64,000 nucleotides of DNA from the NCBI GenBank assembly GCA_907163375.1, contig CAJQUW010006119.1, positions 67,001-131,000 on the forward strand, written 5' to 3'. The translations under genes and the position numbers were made by a program. This DNA is from Prostheceraeus crozeri (lineage: Eukaryota > Platyhelminthes > Polycladida > Euryleptidae). Positions 9,081-20,800 of the stretch are shown in pieces (position 1 is the first letter of the stretch; the number at the start of each line of letters is the position of its first letter). The notes under the pieces are model-generated. The model searched no databases. It worked only from the letters and a program-made list of their open reading frames with translations, and was not told the origin of the DNA.

Positions 9081-11985
9081 TATATATATATATATATTGA
9101 CTTCCCAAAAGATTATACCAGACGAATGCTGTCTCAGTGATAAATGTTAGTTCTAAAATTTGTACTTATGTATCTAGTTTTTAGGCATAATGTTTATGCA
9201 TACACATATATATATATATAGACATATTATTCTAAACATGTTCACACATGATTATACCCCAAAATTATATTTTCTATTGCACAAGCTTTTATAAGATTAT
9301 AAGAATCATCACATTTTTAGTGAGAGATTGTGATTTGTATTTCCAGTTTCTCATTCCTGTGTTGCTCTCTAACGAGATCGGGTAAACTCCTGCGAACATA
9401 AATGAAGTAAATTAAAAGCACTGCTCTCTGTTAATCAAAAGTAATCAACCGATCACAAATGTGTGTCCTCAAAGTTTTGTGGAATAATAAGTGTTTGTAC
9501 TCGCAGTAGTGGCTATCTGAGGGTGAAAATTAATGGCATCAAATACGATTAATACAGCGATTTTCGATATGTTCTCCAAAGAGTTGACCTGTGGTAAATA
9601 TAGACATATATGAATCAGTTCATGAAATCTCTGGACAGCAATGTTGTGAAGCAATATTCGGACAAAGACAGCATTCATTTGTAATAACAGAACACTTTAA
9701 ATCAGTGACGTATCTAAAACTAATGTGCGTTGATCGATATCCTTCACTAGTTTAGGGAATGCTGTCATTCACTTATGAGAGTTTACAAGACATTTATAGA
9801 ATTGGAATGAATTCCACGTGTATTGAATCGAAAATTCAAAATGATGTTGTTCTATGCTCTATCATCTAGACTAGCTAATTGTCTTGGATTTCTATTGTTA
9901 TTCAGAATGAATGTGGGGGTATTTTCATCGGAAAACCTTCACGGGAGATGATCCTTAAAATGACATTTCATCTGTTATCATTCAGGTACATAGTTCACAG
10001 TAGTGGTCATCAAAAGACGGAATCAACATGTTTCGAAACAGAAATTCGTAATCGTAATTGAAATTTACACATTTATGCAATAAGTGAATTTCAGAGGAAA
10101 TATCAACATGTCCACATTTATCTCATCCATAGAGCTCAATAAAGTTTAGTTAATCACTTTATTACAGCAGGAACCGCTTTAATCAGACACAGATTTTAAT
10201 CAATGTGCGTAGGAGCCAATGCCATGAATTCATTACGATGAAATTTCATAGCTTTGTTAATTCTCAGAAGCCTACGACATGGTCAATGCTTAGTAATTTT
10301 AATTGGACGAACTAAATACAAGATTTTTTAATGAAGACGTAATTGATTTGAAGAGAGCTGCGCCAATTCGATATCTTGTGTAAATTTGTATTCTGTAGTC
10401 GTATTAGAATGATACAGTCGTGTTTGAGGAACTAATAATAGATGTTTTGAAGTGAATATAACGAAAACTTTTCAATATATCTAAAATCTGATTTTATGCC
10501 AAACCTGACCCCGACATTTTTTTTGACCTTACCCTTATCCGATCGTGTTCGGTTTCTGATGCAAGTTCACAGTGATTTTTTTGGATTATCATATTGTTAT
10601 CTGGATGCAAATTGAATACAAGCTTTTGTTGGTTAATGCATCCGAGCACTTCAAATGAAGCTTTGACCAAAGTGATGCTTTCTTAAATGGCATGCATTTG
10701 ATACTTCTTTCACAAAGTGAGCGTGTTTAATCCATCAACGAGTCAATCAAGTAGATAGCATACTGCTGCTGCGGTGATTTACCAAGTTGCGTGATAGTCT
10801 TTCATAAGTTAATGGTTGATTAGGTTAGTTTTGATGCATTTTGTTTATAAAATGGGAAAACAGAATTCGTACTACTTATTATAAATTACTCGCTTGTTTT
10901 AAAGCATGATTTTCAAAATATGCTTGACGAAGATATAATTTAACAAATTATCTGGTTGTATAGCTTTCACGAAAGGTGTGATTTGCACTGGATATTCGTC
11001 ACATACTATTCGAACAGTGGCAATCCCATCAGCAGCAAACTGAATGGCAACGTCACTGCATCCAATTTAGTCAGAATCAGTTGCATTTGGTTCAATAAAT
11101 GCTGGCACATTATGATCCAAAGTTGATCTATGCAATAAATGCACGCTTCCCTATTCGCTTAAAAAAGGGCAGAATCGAAAGGAAGTGGTTTAGTTGCTCT
11201 GCAAGCGTAAAATGATTGTGTCACTTCTAACGCATTTTTCAAGAACGTTTAATGATAAGGCCTGATAATGCTGAGAAGAATTTGTTTATTTGACAAAAAA
11301 AGAAGATGGAGGTTACATTCGCTCTAAGTGATTCGTTATGTCGATTTGCTCACATCGGACATCGGTTTGATTCTCCGGAATGTCTCATGATCAATTTGAT
11401 TGAATTTTTTGTTCAATGCATACTCGCACGCCTGTAGTTGACAGCTTTTAAAATACAGAATGTTCTTTGCATAAAGCAAGTCTAACTTCTTAAAGCTTAA
11501 GCGTCAAGTATTTGCCTTTATAAGTCCGGAGGCACAGCAATGTACAAGCCACAAATTAAATGGCTGCCAGTGATGTCGGGGAAATGAGCGTATGATGGAA
11601 ACTTAATGGTAGGGTCGTTCAAGCAGACAGCTTGTTCTGCAAGGCCTTCTTGTCGCCTTAGATTGCAAACCATCTTCATCGAAAAGCGATTTTAGTATGA
11701 ATGCGTGAGACAGCAGAGGTTTCTGCTGACACGACAGAAGAATATCATCCAACAAAATGATGAAATCGGAATGAACAATTGTTGATTTAAACTGCACCAC
11801 AGTATGTTGTCTCTTGCGCATTCATGATAAAGCCCCTATCCAATAAACTAAGAGTAGGGCTTTAAAACATGTTTTTGCGTCGTCTATTCAATTGAACAAC
11901 CAATTGAAACAATTGTCATTTTTTCAATTGAGCAAACAAAATAACAATATGGCACATGACAGAATAGAGCTATGTCCACCGTCTC
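9081..11985. other. Non-coding stretch, nothing recognised
   Basis: AT-rich single-copy-looking DNA with short frames only. Two AT microsatellites lie at its start (9081-9097 and 9205-9222). I saw no domain, splice-framed exon, RNA gene or long repeat. Confidence 0.55.
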
Positions 11986-12084
11986 GAACAATTTAAGCCC
12001 AAAATGCCTTAACTAGTCTGTGGTGTTTAGAAGTAAGAGCTTGTTTAGCCATTATCGATATTATAAACGGGTTTGTGTCATTCC

Positions 12085-12133
12085 GAGCCGTGCTGATGAG
12101 TCCTTGTAGCATGAAATGTTGCGTCTGTGGCTC
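12085..12133 (+). ncRNA. Hammerhead ribozyme, unit 1 (type I, short stem III, decayed)
   Basis: Core CTGATGA at 12093-12099 and GAAA at 12113-12116. Stem III is A-T, T-G, G-C closed by loop TTG, followed by the expected cleavage triplet GTC ending at 12125. Stem I pairs 12085-12092 with 12126-12133 over eight base pairs (five Watson-Crick, three G-U). Stem II (12100-12112) is weak: G-T, T-A, a C-C mismatch and C-G. The changes from a consensus CGAAAC are C-to-T, consistent with CpG decay. Probably weak or inactive now. Confidence 0.65.
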
Positions 12134-12253
12134 TCCATGAATCAACTGTATGTCAACGCGAATTGACACTAAGCCAGGATGAAGAAGCGCAAAGCAGTCT
12201 GTTGTACAGTCCTTCAGATTGTTCATTTAGATGTTACAAGTTTGGGTCATTCT

Positions 12254-12302
12254 GAACCATACTGATGAGCACCTGTTGGAATAAACGCCGTGTCTGCGGC
12301 TG
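12254..12302 (+). ncRNA. Hammerhead ribozyme, unit 2 (decayed)
   Basis: Core CTGATGA at 12262-12268. The second core box reads TAAA (12282-12285) instead of GAAA. Stem III is A-T, C-G, G-T with loop CCG, ending in GTC at 12294. Stem I pairs 12254-12261 with 12295-12302 at five of eight positions. It aligns with unit 1 at a 169-bp offset. The changed core makes activity unlikely. Confidence 0.5.
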
Positions 12303-12417
12303 TTAAGGAATTTCGTGTTTGAATTGTTCAGATTTGTAGAGATTTTTCTTCTTTGTGTTCAGGTAAATTGTCTGACCAACATTTGTCATGGAATACAACT
12401 TCACTCTTGAATTTCAG

Positions 12418-12645
12418 CTGTGACGATGCCTGATCCTGATCGTGTTCGCCTTATATCTTCGGATGATGATGAAGTAGGGGAATTAGCGAACATGACCGAA
12501 ATTCGGTCGCGCAGAAGTACATCAGATGGTGGAAGTGCTGGGGATCGTGCTGGTGTTGACATTCAGGATATCAGTGCAATATTACAAGATGTTCTTAATG
12601 AACAGATTATTTCAGTATTTGTCTCAGCTTTTCACACAAGAACAG
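12418..12645 (+). CDS. Coding exon of an unrecognised gene
   Basis: Framed by a good acceptor (TTGAATTTCAG ending at 12417) and donor (AACAG then GTCAGT at 12646). An ATG at 12426 opens a frame that crosses the whole exon and leaves it in phase 1 after 73 codons. The peptide starts MPDPDRVRLISSDDDEVGEL, has an Arg/Ser/Thr-rich middle and ends in a hydrophobic helix around ILQDVLNEQIISVFVSAF. The acidic start and helical end would suit a regulatory or adaptor protein, but I do not recognise it. It may be the first coding exon of a host gene or of a mobile-element protein. Confidence 0.5.
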
Positions 12646-12837
12646 GTCAGTGCTTATTCTTTCAGATTTTTCTTCAGTTCTGATGCTCTCAATGGTGCTT
12701 CAAGGTCCTATGATATTTTAATCATGAGCTGCTTTTAAGCAGACGATCGTTTAATTAGACAGGTCTAAATCAACAAATTTTTAAGATTTTTGATAATTTG
12801 TAAAAATCTGCTTCATTTTGTTTTTATCAACAACATG

Positions 12838-13030
12838 TCGGAGAGTCATTTATTTTCAGGAATTGGAGCGGCTAGTCAATTATTGAGTGAACTACTTAGG
12901 CATGGTCAAATTTAAATATCGACTATTTCAAGCATGTGTCGTACTTATCTTTCCTAGCTATGTCCAACACGCAGATCAAAACGAGGAATTTCACATCTGC
13001 CGTAATAGCAATCATTCAGATCATGCAAGG
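12838..13030. repeat. Dispersed repeat, copy 1
   Basis: Shares with 23212-23400 a string of matching blocks in the same order and orientation, including CAATTATTGRGTGAACYACTTA, CATGGTCAAATTTAAA, TATCCAACACG and CATTTCACATCTRC-type segments. By eye most bases match, with indels. It abuts the left end of the Gypsy fossil. The class is unknown. Confidence 0.7.
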
Positions 13031-13049
13031 ACTGCTACAATTTAAGAGA

Positions 13050-13303
13050 AAAGCTATCTAACGATGATAATTCCTGAATAGGAATTGAATAGTTATAAAT
13101 AACAGAACAACATCACTGTAAAGCACAACGTGCGCAAAGAATAGTAAGAGTCATATTCATGCACGAGGAAAGTGTACATGATTACAGCTATCAAATGCAT
13201 GCAACACACATGGTACGGACGAAGGTTAGTGTTACAATGGTTAGAGCTACATGTGTCAGCAACAATTGCATAAGCTCTACTACTACACACTACCTGTTCA
13301 TCC
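13050..13303 (-). repeat. Terminal direct repeat of the Gypsy fossil (downstream copy)
   Basis: About 250 bp matching 16233-16512 in the same orientation at roughly nine bases in ten. On the minus strand its start is preceded by the purine run AAGGAAGGGG at 13304-13313, as expected for the polypurine tract beside a 3' LTR. Confidence 0.65.
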
Positions 13304-13694
13304 CCTTCCTTGTTTTTATGAGAAAAGTACAACTAAAAGAAACACAAATCACAGGAGTCTACGAACGAGGTTGTCCGTAAGAGCCATACGCGGAATCATA
13401 AACTAGTCTTGGTTTTCGAAGACGGGTTGATCGCCAAACCCAGTGTTCATTCGCGTGACTGGGAGTTCAGATATCCGGTTCCCGCTTATTGGTTGTCGGA
13501 GGTGCGCTCAATTCTTCAGTAGGTGACAATTTGTCCTGCGCCATTGCTGGGGAGTCGATCGATTGACTTGGAGACCCGTCAGTCGGCTGGTCGCTTCTTA
13601 CATCGCTTCTTATGGAGGGACTGTGGAACGCGAATGTCGAATTGTCGGCGATACATCCGATTTATTTGCGTTTACCTGCCAGTGCCATCCACTT

Positions 13695-14484
13695 TTATGA
13701 CGTATTGATTGTAGGGTCGGCCCTCAACCACACTGCCGCTGCGATCACATTCTTCGGGTGGTTGCCAACCTGGTTTTGAAGATAATCCCGATCACCAGAC
13801 TGGAGGGGAGGAATTGAGCGGGTGTGTTCGCCAAGGGACTCGATTGTCCTGACGTATCGTGACCGTAGCGCTGTTTCCTTTGATTCCCATGCATCCCGCC
13901 ACATTGGGTGAATGAGGGGTTTGGTAAAGGTGGTTGATGACTCCAGTACTGAAGGCGGCATCTATTGTAACCGTCGCCACTGGACAGAAATCCTTGGGGG
14001 GCACGTAAGTACCGGAAACGTCAAATCGGCGTAATGAAAGTTGTGAAATGCCTATCTTCATCACGAATGGGTATGCTGTGGTAGTCGTTCTTTGCATCTG
14101 TTACCGTTTTCCAGGAATTTGGAGCAACAGAAGGAGCTAATTGGAAAGAAGATCTAATTGAATAAATTTCCCTGGATCCATCTCGGTTCAGTGGTGAAGG
14201 ATCGAGTGCTCGACGAGCTCCGGCATCGTGCCTCCTGGTGATAACCATGCGATGACACCATGTCATGGGTTCCCCGTGCGGAACACTCTCGATAACGCCA
14301 AGGGCTTCGTCGCGAGGGAGGTCTCTTTCAACTTGATCCTGTTAATGGATAGGGATCGTGGCTGCAGTATAGGAAGTGACTGGAACGGCTTCGGGCTTGA
14401 CGTGAATTTTGATAGGAGGGCCTTCCATGTTGGGGAGGATTTGATAAGGGCAAGTATTGAAGGTTGATGAATCGTATCGTTCAA
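13695..14484 (-). pseudogene. Gypsy reverse transcriptase region (fossil)
   Basis: Recognisable RT pieces include an LSPLNRD-type basic segment, the TWKTVTDA..DYHSIPIRDED stretch that precedes the first catalytic region in Gypsy elements, and FTTFITP at the palm. It belongs to the element at 13050-16512 and is broken. Confidence 0.65.
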
Positions 14485-14781
14485 GCAGTCAAGTTTTTAT
14501 GTGGTCATTATTTTCGGGCGAACAAATAAACGGAAGGTCGGATGGAAGTCCTGGTGGTGGCTCATGTTTTGGACAATGAAAGTTGATCCGCGTTCGAGGG
14601 AGGTCTGATTGACGGGTGGCTGAATCCTTAGGTGGTGTGCTCTGTGGAGAGCTCGCGCCGGCTATTACGACACTGGCGAGCGTAGCGCCGATCTGAGGGA
14701 AGTCTTTGTCAATGATGCTCAATTGTATCATGGGCTCTTTGGCGAGGTAGAAGCCATGTGCGTCGGGACTGATATGTACCA

Positions 14782-15318
14782 TTACTGCACACCTGCGAGG
14801 GCAACCGATTTTGTCTTCACCTTCCAGTCGCACCAGTATGGCCCTTTGATTCGGACGGAGGTTTTATTGGCCGCAGACATATTATATTTCCCAGGGAGGA
14901 GGTCGCTTCTGCGGAATCCAAGGTTGTGGAATTCGTCCTTAGACCAGAGGCAAGACTGTGCGCCAGCATCCGCAATGACATTGATGTAAGTCGGAGGTAT
15001 GTGGGGGCACCTACCTCCGAAGGAAATGTAGTCATCCTCATTGGTAGTGAGGCGTAACCGTGCCTTTGTGCAAGACAATGAGCAAGCTGAAACCCATCCG
15101 CGATTAGAAGTGAAGATGTGATGATCGAGTTTCACAGGAATCTTTTGTCGAATGAGAAAGGAGTTCTTCGTGGTGCGTGAGTCAGAAAGGCTAGGTCCAT
15201 GGATCGTTCCGATTTTCATGACCATGGCTCCATTATTCGAAACTAACAATTTGTCCTCCCTTTCAACGTCTCCGGTCTGGCTTTTCTGTCCGCTACGAGA
15301 TTCGTTTTCTTCCAACAC
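14782..15318 (-). pseudogene. Gypsy retropepsin region (fossil)
   Basis: Contains the retropepsin-type stretch INVIADAGAQSCLW followed by GFRRSDLLPGKYNMSAANKT and VRIKGPY, the pattern of the aspartic protease domain in Gypsy families widespread in marine invertebrates. Part of the broken element at 13050-16512. Confidence 0.7.
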
Positions 15319-15560
15319 TCATGCATATCTTGTGTGATTTCGTGTTCCATCCACGTGCACCTTCTGTGAACAATTTAAATGTGTTAGGGCATTCAGGATA
15401 TCTCGCGGTTTTCGAGGCATCTGGCTTTGAGTGGTTGGTCTTTCTCTGTTGTTTGAAACTGGAAATCGCAGCAGCTGTAGCTCCAATATTCATGGCGATT
15501 CGGGCCATTTCTTTTCCTTCTATAAAGGAGATAACGTCTGCTATGGGTGCGCGGTCAAGA

Positions 15561-16229
15561 TCAATCCAACTGAAAACATCTTTCTTGATATCGATGTCGG
15601 CTAAACCAATTATGACAATGTCGCGGGATGATGAATTCGGTAAAGTCGACATTGGTGGATGGGGTGCATCGGTATTTGGCGGTGTAGTTGCAGGTTGCTG
15701 CTTTGGCTTTCACTCTGGCGTAGAAGGAGAGGAAGTATTCACCATGTGATTGTCTCATGAGAAGAAGCACCGATCTCCTGACACTAACGGCTACCGGGAT
15801 GACGGCAAGTCGTTTCAACGCATTTAGGAGGGCAGCGCCCGTTCCATCTGTGATAGTAGGGTCTTCTTTGAGCAGGTAGTTGCCTAATTCTTCTTCGCAG
15901 CGTTGAAAAAGTTGGGCAGTGACCTCGTCAGGCCGCATGTCGTTGGACCTATTTCGGAAGTAGGTCCCAACCACGCATAAAATTATTCCATTCTTCCTCA
16001 GAGGTATCTTGGCTAAGGCGTGGCGTTCCATTTCAGGGACCTTTTGTTTGGCGATAATTCTCTTAGACGCGACACCGGACGATCCAGCAGTATGATGGAG
16101 TTGATGGCTATTGAAGAGGACAACGGCGATGCCTTCAGTAGGGCATTCAATAGTCATGCGACATCCTGGGGCTTGGCAGTCGAGTTCAAGCTCGAGTGCG
16201 GCATTTACGGAATTGCATGGAATTATCAT
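15561..16229 (-). pseudogene. Gypsy Gag region (fossil)
   Basis: Begins one base inside the right terminal repeat. The peptide has a charged capsid-like segment with a MRQSHGEYFLSFYARVKAKA run, the pattern of the Gag capsid C-terminal domain in these Gypsy families (helix, F.ARV, then a Cys-containing segment). Broken. Confidence 0.6.
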
Positions 16230-16232
16230 TAA

Positions 16233-16512
16233 GAAAAGCTATCTTGTCGTCTCGGTTAGTTTATTGAAATGTTAACGATAATTCCTGAAAGGGAATTGAA
16301 TAGTTCGAAATGACAGAACAGCATTACTATAAAGCACAGCGTGCGCAAAGAATAGTAAGAGTTATACTCATGCGCGAAGAAAGCATACGTGATTACAGTT
16401 ATCAAATGCATGCAACACACATGGTACGGACGAAGGTTGGTGTTACGATGGTTAGAGCTACATGTGTCAGCAACAATTGTATGAGCTCTACTACTACACA
16501 CTATCTGTTCAT
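16233..16512 (-). repeat. Terminal direct repeat of the Gypsy fossil (upstream copy)
   Basis: Partner of 13050-13303. It contains a ~28-bp stretch absent from the other copy. The Gag start follows almost directly, leaving no room for an obvious primer-binding site. Confidence 0.65.
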
Positions 16513-16689
16513 AATTTCTGCGTTTCAGGACAGACCAACATCAAATCAGTGCAAAATCTTTTGTAGGCTGACTTTTTCAACTTAGGACATTGCAATCATC
16601 ATTTCTTGTTGATTAAATTGAACTTTTTGCTGTCAGTCAAGATTTGATTATGACAGAACGTTGAGAGTAAGCTTAATCGAGAAGCAGCT

Positions 16690-16855
16690 ACAGAATACTT
16701 CAACGAAAAATAATACGTTTTAGAGATGCCATCGGTATGTGGCGATTGACTGTACAGTATATAAAAATGGCGACTATTCTGAGACTGTTGCACACCTTCT
16801 TCGGGGGATGCAAAATTGGAAAGGAGACATATCAGTTCAACGGGTGTTTGCGAAA
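16690..16855 (+). repeat. Left inverted arm of a Penelope-like remnant
   Basis: The block ACACCTTCTTCGGGGGA with CAAAATTGG and ATCAGTTCAACGG (16791-16846) recurs inverted at 17194-17253 at close to 90% identity. Weaker matching (GTATATA, GGCGACT, TTCTGAGAC) extends outward. Confidence 0.7.
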
Positions 16856-16889
16856 ACATTTTAAAAAATAGCAACTGAAAATATCATTG

Positions 16890-17110
16890 CATGGAAAAAT
16901 CTACATCTTTAGACAGTTGTTATATGTGCATTTTATCATGTACACACACTTCTTCGTGTTACATTGATTGCGGTTCAAAGCACATCTACAAGCGACACAG
17001 TTCACGTATGGACATGGAGAAGCCAAAGGTCTCTTGTCTGTTTTTGAGAAAGTGGATCGAATATAGTCTGATAAACAACGAAAAATCATCATCAGATAAT
17101 CAAAAGCCAC
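16890..17110 (-). pseudogene. GIY-YIG endonuclease linker remnant, probably Penelope-like
   Basis: The minus-strand peptide has a Cys-rich linker (CPYVNCVAC, then RNQCNTKKCVYMIKCTY). A CxxCxxC-type finger leading into VYMIKC is the usual entry to a GIY-YIG domain in Penelope-like and related retroelements. The sequence stops being recognisable at the point where YIGxT would come. It sits between inverted arms, an end structure known for some Penelope-like elements. Confidence 0.5.
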
Positions 17111-17189
17111 ATTTTATTCGTCTTCATTCATTAATTGCAAGCAGAAGAGGAAAGTTCATGAACTCTTGAGGCGAACACATTTGCCAGAC

Positions 17190-17390
17190 TATGAACATCC
17201 GTTGAACTGATTTGTCTCTTTGCCAATTTTGCTTCCCCCGAAGAAGGTGTACACCAAAAATTTGGGAATAGATTTAAGATAGCGGTCTCAGAAAAGTCGC
17301 CTTGTATATACACTTCAAAGGAAACTCTGAATCTCAAAGTCCGACTGTCTTCGATAAAACGTTTGGAATATACGGTTTGAAGAAATATAG
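17190..17390 (-). repeat. Right inverted arm of the Penelope-like remnant
   Basis: Inverted partner of 16690-16855. It is longer, with a ~30-bp segment missing from the left arm. Confidence 0.65.
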
Positions 17391-17427
17391 TAAAACACAT
17401 GTGAATGAAGTAGTGCTTCCGATGAAT

Positions 17428-17757
17428 TTAGGCCGGGAGCCAGGTGGGTCCACTACTGACGAAAAGGTCCAGAAGGTTTGACTGCATGATGTGTTGGGGA
17501 CCTATTTGGGAACCACGAAACTGAAAGTCTGCCGGGTCAGAAGTGGTGGGTGTGGCCCAGGGGGCCCAAAATGTTAGGCCCCAAAAGTTGGCTAGATGCA
17601 ACTTAGAGGTCCAGGCAAAATTCAAGTGCATAATTGTTGCCCCTTGTCTGGGGAATACGAAAGCAACCATAACAGACATTTTGAGTGGTGGAATGCCCCC
17701 GCCAGACGCCTCCATATGACCTCCCAAAAGTAGTCTAGATGCTAGTATCTAACAATG
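17428..17757 (+). repeat. Left terminal inverted repeat of the Academ-like element
   Basis: Pairs with 21792-22119. A short block GAGTGGTGGAATGCCCCC occurs at 17685-17702 and again at 17764-17781, just beyond the arm. Confidence 0.9.
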
Positions 17758-17815
17758 TGAGTTTGAGTGGTGGAATGCCCCCTACGAGCATCATGAAGCT
17801 GCATGTACATGTCGT

Positions 17816-20800
17816 ATGTCATCAATATACATAAATACATGCCTACATTTGCATCGGCTGACGTCGGCTGACATTCCTGAGCAATTAAATATGTTTTTCA
17901 CGACTTTGTTCCAAGGTCTGAAGCCAAAGTTGGATTACGACTCTATCGAAAGAAAGACTGTAGCTATTGCATCAGACGCCATTTTCAACACAACAAAAGG
18001 ATCTGTTATACCTTGGAAGCAAACAAATCTTGGTCTCGGACTCAGCAGCTTATTTGGATCCAAGTTAATCATTCAAATTCTGAATCGTCTGGGGCACTCC
18101 ATAAGCTATGATCGTGTGAAGGAAATAGAAACCGAATTTGCGTACAGCTGTTCAAGCAGTGATCGATTTTCCCCTGATGGCCTCCTCTTGGAAAGAGGCC
18201 TTGCCACTGCTTCAGCTTGGGACAACTACGACGTAAATATAGAAACGACAGACAATGCAAGATACCTTGCATTGTACGGTCGGAATATGCTATCAAAATG
18301 CAGTTAATGCTGTTGTTATCGATTCAAATGATATGGAAACATGCAAAAACAGGAAGCGCAAGAGCTTTCAAGATGAACAACGTGAAATACCACAGCATTG
18401 TCCAGCCATAAAGAGGGCCAAATTTGATATGTCCAATCCTGATTCTAATGAGTTTCACAACAAAGAAAGATGTCTTGTTGACTTTTGGTGGCTCTTGCGA
18501 AGTCAACAAACATATCTGCCTCTATTTCCTGGATACATTGGAAAATTCATGAAGGATGAGCTACCTCAGCAAACGATCACTTATTTCGAGCCTCTGATGT
18601 CATCTCCTACACTCAACAAAGTTGTGAGAGAAACGATGATTCGAACTCTGAAAGTCGCCGAGGAAATGTCCGAAGACCACGCAAGATTACTTATGACCTT
18701 GCAATAGCGTCGAAGGCATGTTGCATTCGGCAGTTGGAAGCCACGAAATTTGAAAATTTGCACGTGCTTCTCGGTAACTTCCACATCAAACTTGCTTTCT
18801 TTGGAGCCCTTGGCACGTTTGTTCAAGATTCTGGCGCAGAAGTTGTTTTCACCGACTCCTCTGTTCTGAGTGATGGATCTGTAAACGGATTTATCAAGGG
18901 CAAGTTTCATAACAGATGCGCGAGAATCCACCAAATTTTGGCAACTGTTCTTGAAAGGAATATGTATCGTGAGTTCCTGAAATCATTGTCGCCTGACGAT
19001 AGAGAAGCCACATCTATCTTCATGGAAAAAGCGCCCATTGACGATGAATGCTTGGAGGATTACTTGAAAGAGAGCAATGAATTTCAAGGTCTGCTCTCGA
19101 AGTACGAGCATTACTTTGATCAAACAATGAATGTATTCATGAGGCCAACTACTGACATGTACTGGGCAACATATGTATACCTAGTCAATCGAATCTACCG
19201 CAATCTCCATCGCTCTATGCGAATGAATGATCTGAATTTATACATAGAAGCTTTCCCCATCATCTTGGACCTGTTTTTTACACTCAACAGACCCAATTAT
19301 GCACGTTGGGGAAGTTTGTGCTTGGATAAACTACCCACATCATGTAGAGAAACTCTCCAAAATGGCGCATTCTACATCTGAAGAACTTCGAAAAACTTCA
19401 GCAGGAGTTCAGTTGATCTTGCATTGGAGCAAACTATAAATCGAGACGCGGCTTCAACAATGCGTGGAATTGTTTCATTTCGCAATTCTAGTACTGCTGT
19501 AAAGCGATGGACCTTGACAGCTGCACAGAGAGGCATGATCGTTTCAAGTTTGAAAACCTTCACTGGTTTGGAATCTGTTGAGCAGCCCGCATCACAAGCA
19601 CGTAATTGGAGAATTCAGAGGGACATCAAGGATATTGATTCTCTGAATGAAACTATTCAGAGTTCATGTAACCCATTTGATGCTTCAGTCGAGCAAAAGG
19701 ATATGGTGAACATCGCAACTGGAAAAGTGGCCACACAAGAAACCAAGAAATACCTCCTTGAAGCCCTGGACAGAGGAAAAGCGAAACGAATAACTTTCCA
19801 GGAGGAATGCTCTTCAAATCCAAAAAGATTTCTCGAACCAATCCAGAGAACAAAGATTCAGAACTTTGCAGTCGAAAGCAAAATGAGGTCTCAGTCAGCA
19901 GCATCAAAATCTCGCATCGCTGCTGAGAGCGTGAGAGATGTATTTGGAAGAGTGATGTTAGTTACAACTGAAAAATTGCCGGAATTTGATTTCAAAAAAC
20001 TGTTGTCTCATCCTATAACGGAGGTCCCATTATCTTTGGCTCACAGCGATGGCGCAATGATCAAAACTGACAAATCAGCTCTTTTGAAATTTCTTGAGAA
20101 AAAGCAGAAGGGAGGCATCGCATCTGAAGAGATCTCAAATGTCGAATTCTGCCTAATTGACGGAGGTCAACTTTTGCATTCTACGCTTCCATTTGTATCG
20201 GGCTCCTACGGCACAATGGCCAGGCAGATTTTGTCAAGAGTGTCTTCAAGTGTAGGACGACAAATTCATGTCCTGTTTAATGTATACACAAACGATTCAT
20301 TAAAGGAATCAGAGCGGATTTTGCGGGGAAATGACTAACGCCACGAACTATTTCATAAGCGGCCCTGATCAAAAACCTCATCAATCAGGACAACAACTTG
20401 CAAGGAATTGCAGCTTCAAGAACGAGTTTGCAAAGTTCCTTCAATCTGAATGGCAAAAAGAAATGTATGCCAGCATGATCGGTTCAAAGGTCATCGTCGT
20501 ATCACATGGCGGAAATTGTGTGGATATTTCTTCATCGTCGAGCCCTTCCCATCTTCAAGCTACCCACGAGGAAGCAGACACGTTGATTGCATATCATGCA
20601 AATGCAATAATGAACAACCAATCTTCAAACATGATAATTTGTGCTTCAGACACAGATATATTGATCATTCTCCTCGGTCTCTTGGACCGTCGATCACTTA
20701 ACGGAGAAAACACCACAACATGATTGTGATGGATTGCGGCATGGGAAATCATCGTCGATTCATTGACGTGAACTCCATCTTTGAAGAAATCAAGCAGGTT

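Larger units (their letters stand above)
11990..12310 (+). mobile_element. Retrozyme-like tandem repeat with hammerhead ribozymes
   Basis: About two tandem units with a period of 169 bp. Shared blocks include the TAGTCTGTGGTG/CAGTCTGTTGTA pair, the TTTGTGTCATTCCGAGCC/TTTGGGTCATTCTGAACC pair, and CTGATGAG followed by the GCGTCTGTGGCT/GTGTCTGCGGCT pair. Each unit holds a type I hammerhead with a 3-bp stem III. Metazoan retrozymes are known to be non-autonomous tandem repeats of about 170 to 400 bp with exactly this kind of hammerhead. No coding frame is expected or seen. The units differ by many substitutions, so the copy is old. Confidence 0.65.
13050..16512 (-). mobile_element. Ty3/Gypsy LTR retrotransposon, broken fossil
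   Basis: Minus-strand order: Gag region, retropepsin, reverse transcriptase front half, then the polypurine tract and terminal repeat. The direct repeats at both ends are taken as LTRs. RNase H and integrase were not recognised, so the body is shorter than a full Gypsy element. It carries many breaks (more than five). The ~9% difference between the end repeats suggests an old insertion. Overlapping short frames on the opposite strand are shadows. Confidence 0.75.

Noticed and set aside
12838-13030. Dispersed repeat as part of the Gypsy terminal repeat
   Set aside because: Its second copy at 23212-23400 lacks any Gypsy sequence beside it, and the Gypsy repeat begins only at ~13050.
13695-16229. 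Plus-strand open frames over the Gypsy fossil
   Set aside because: They run opposite to clear Gag, protease and RT homology and match nothing; they are shadows.
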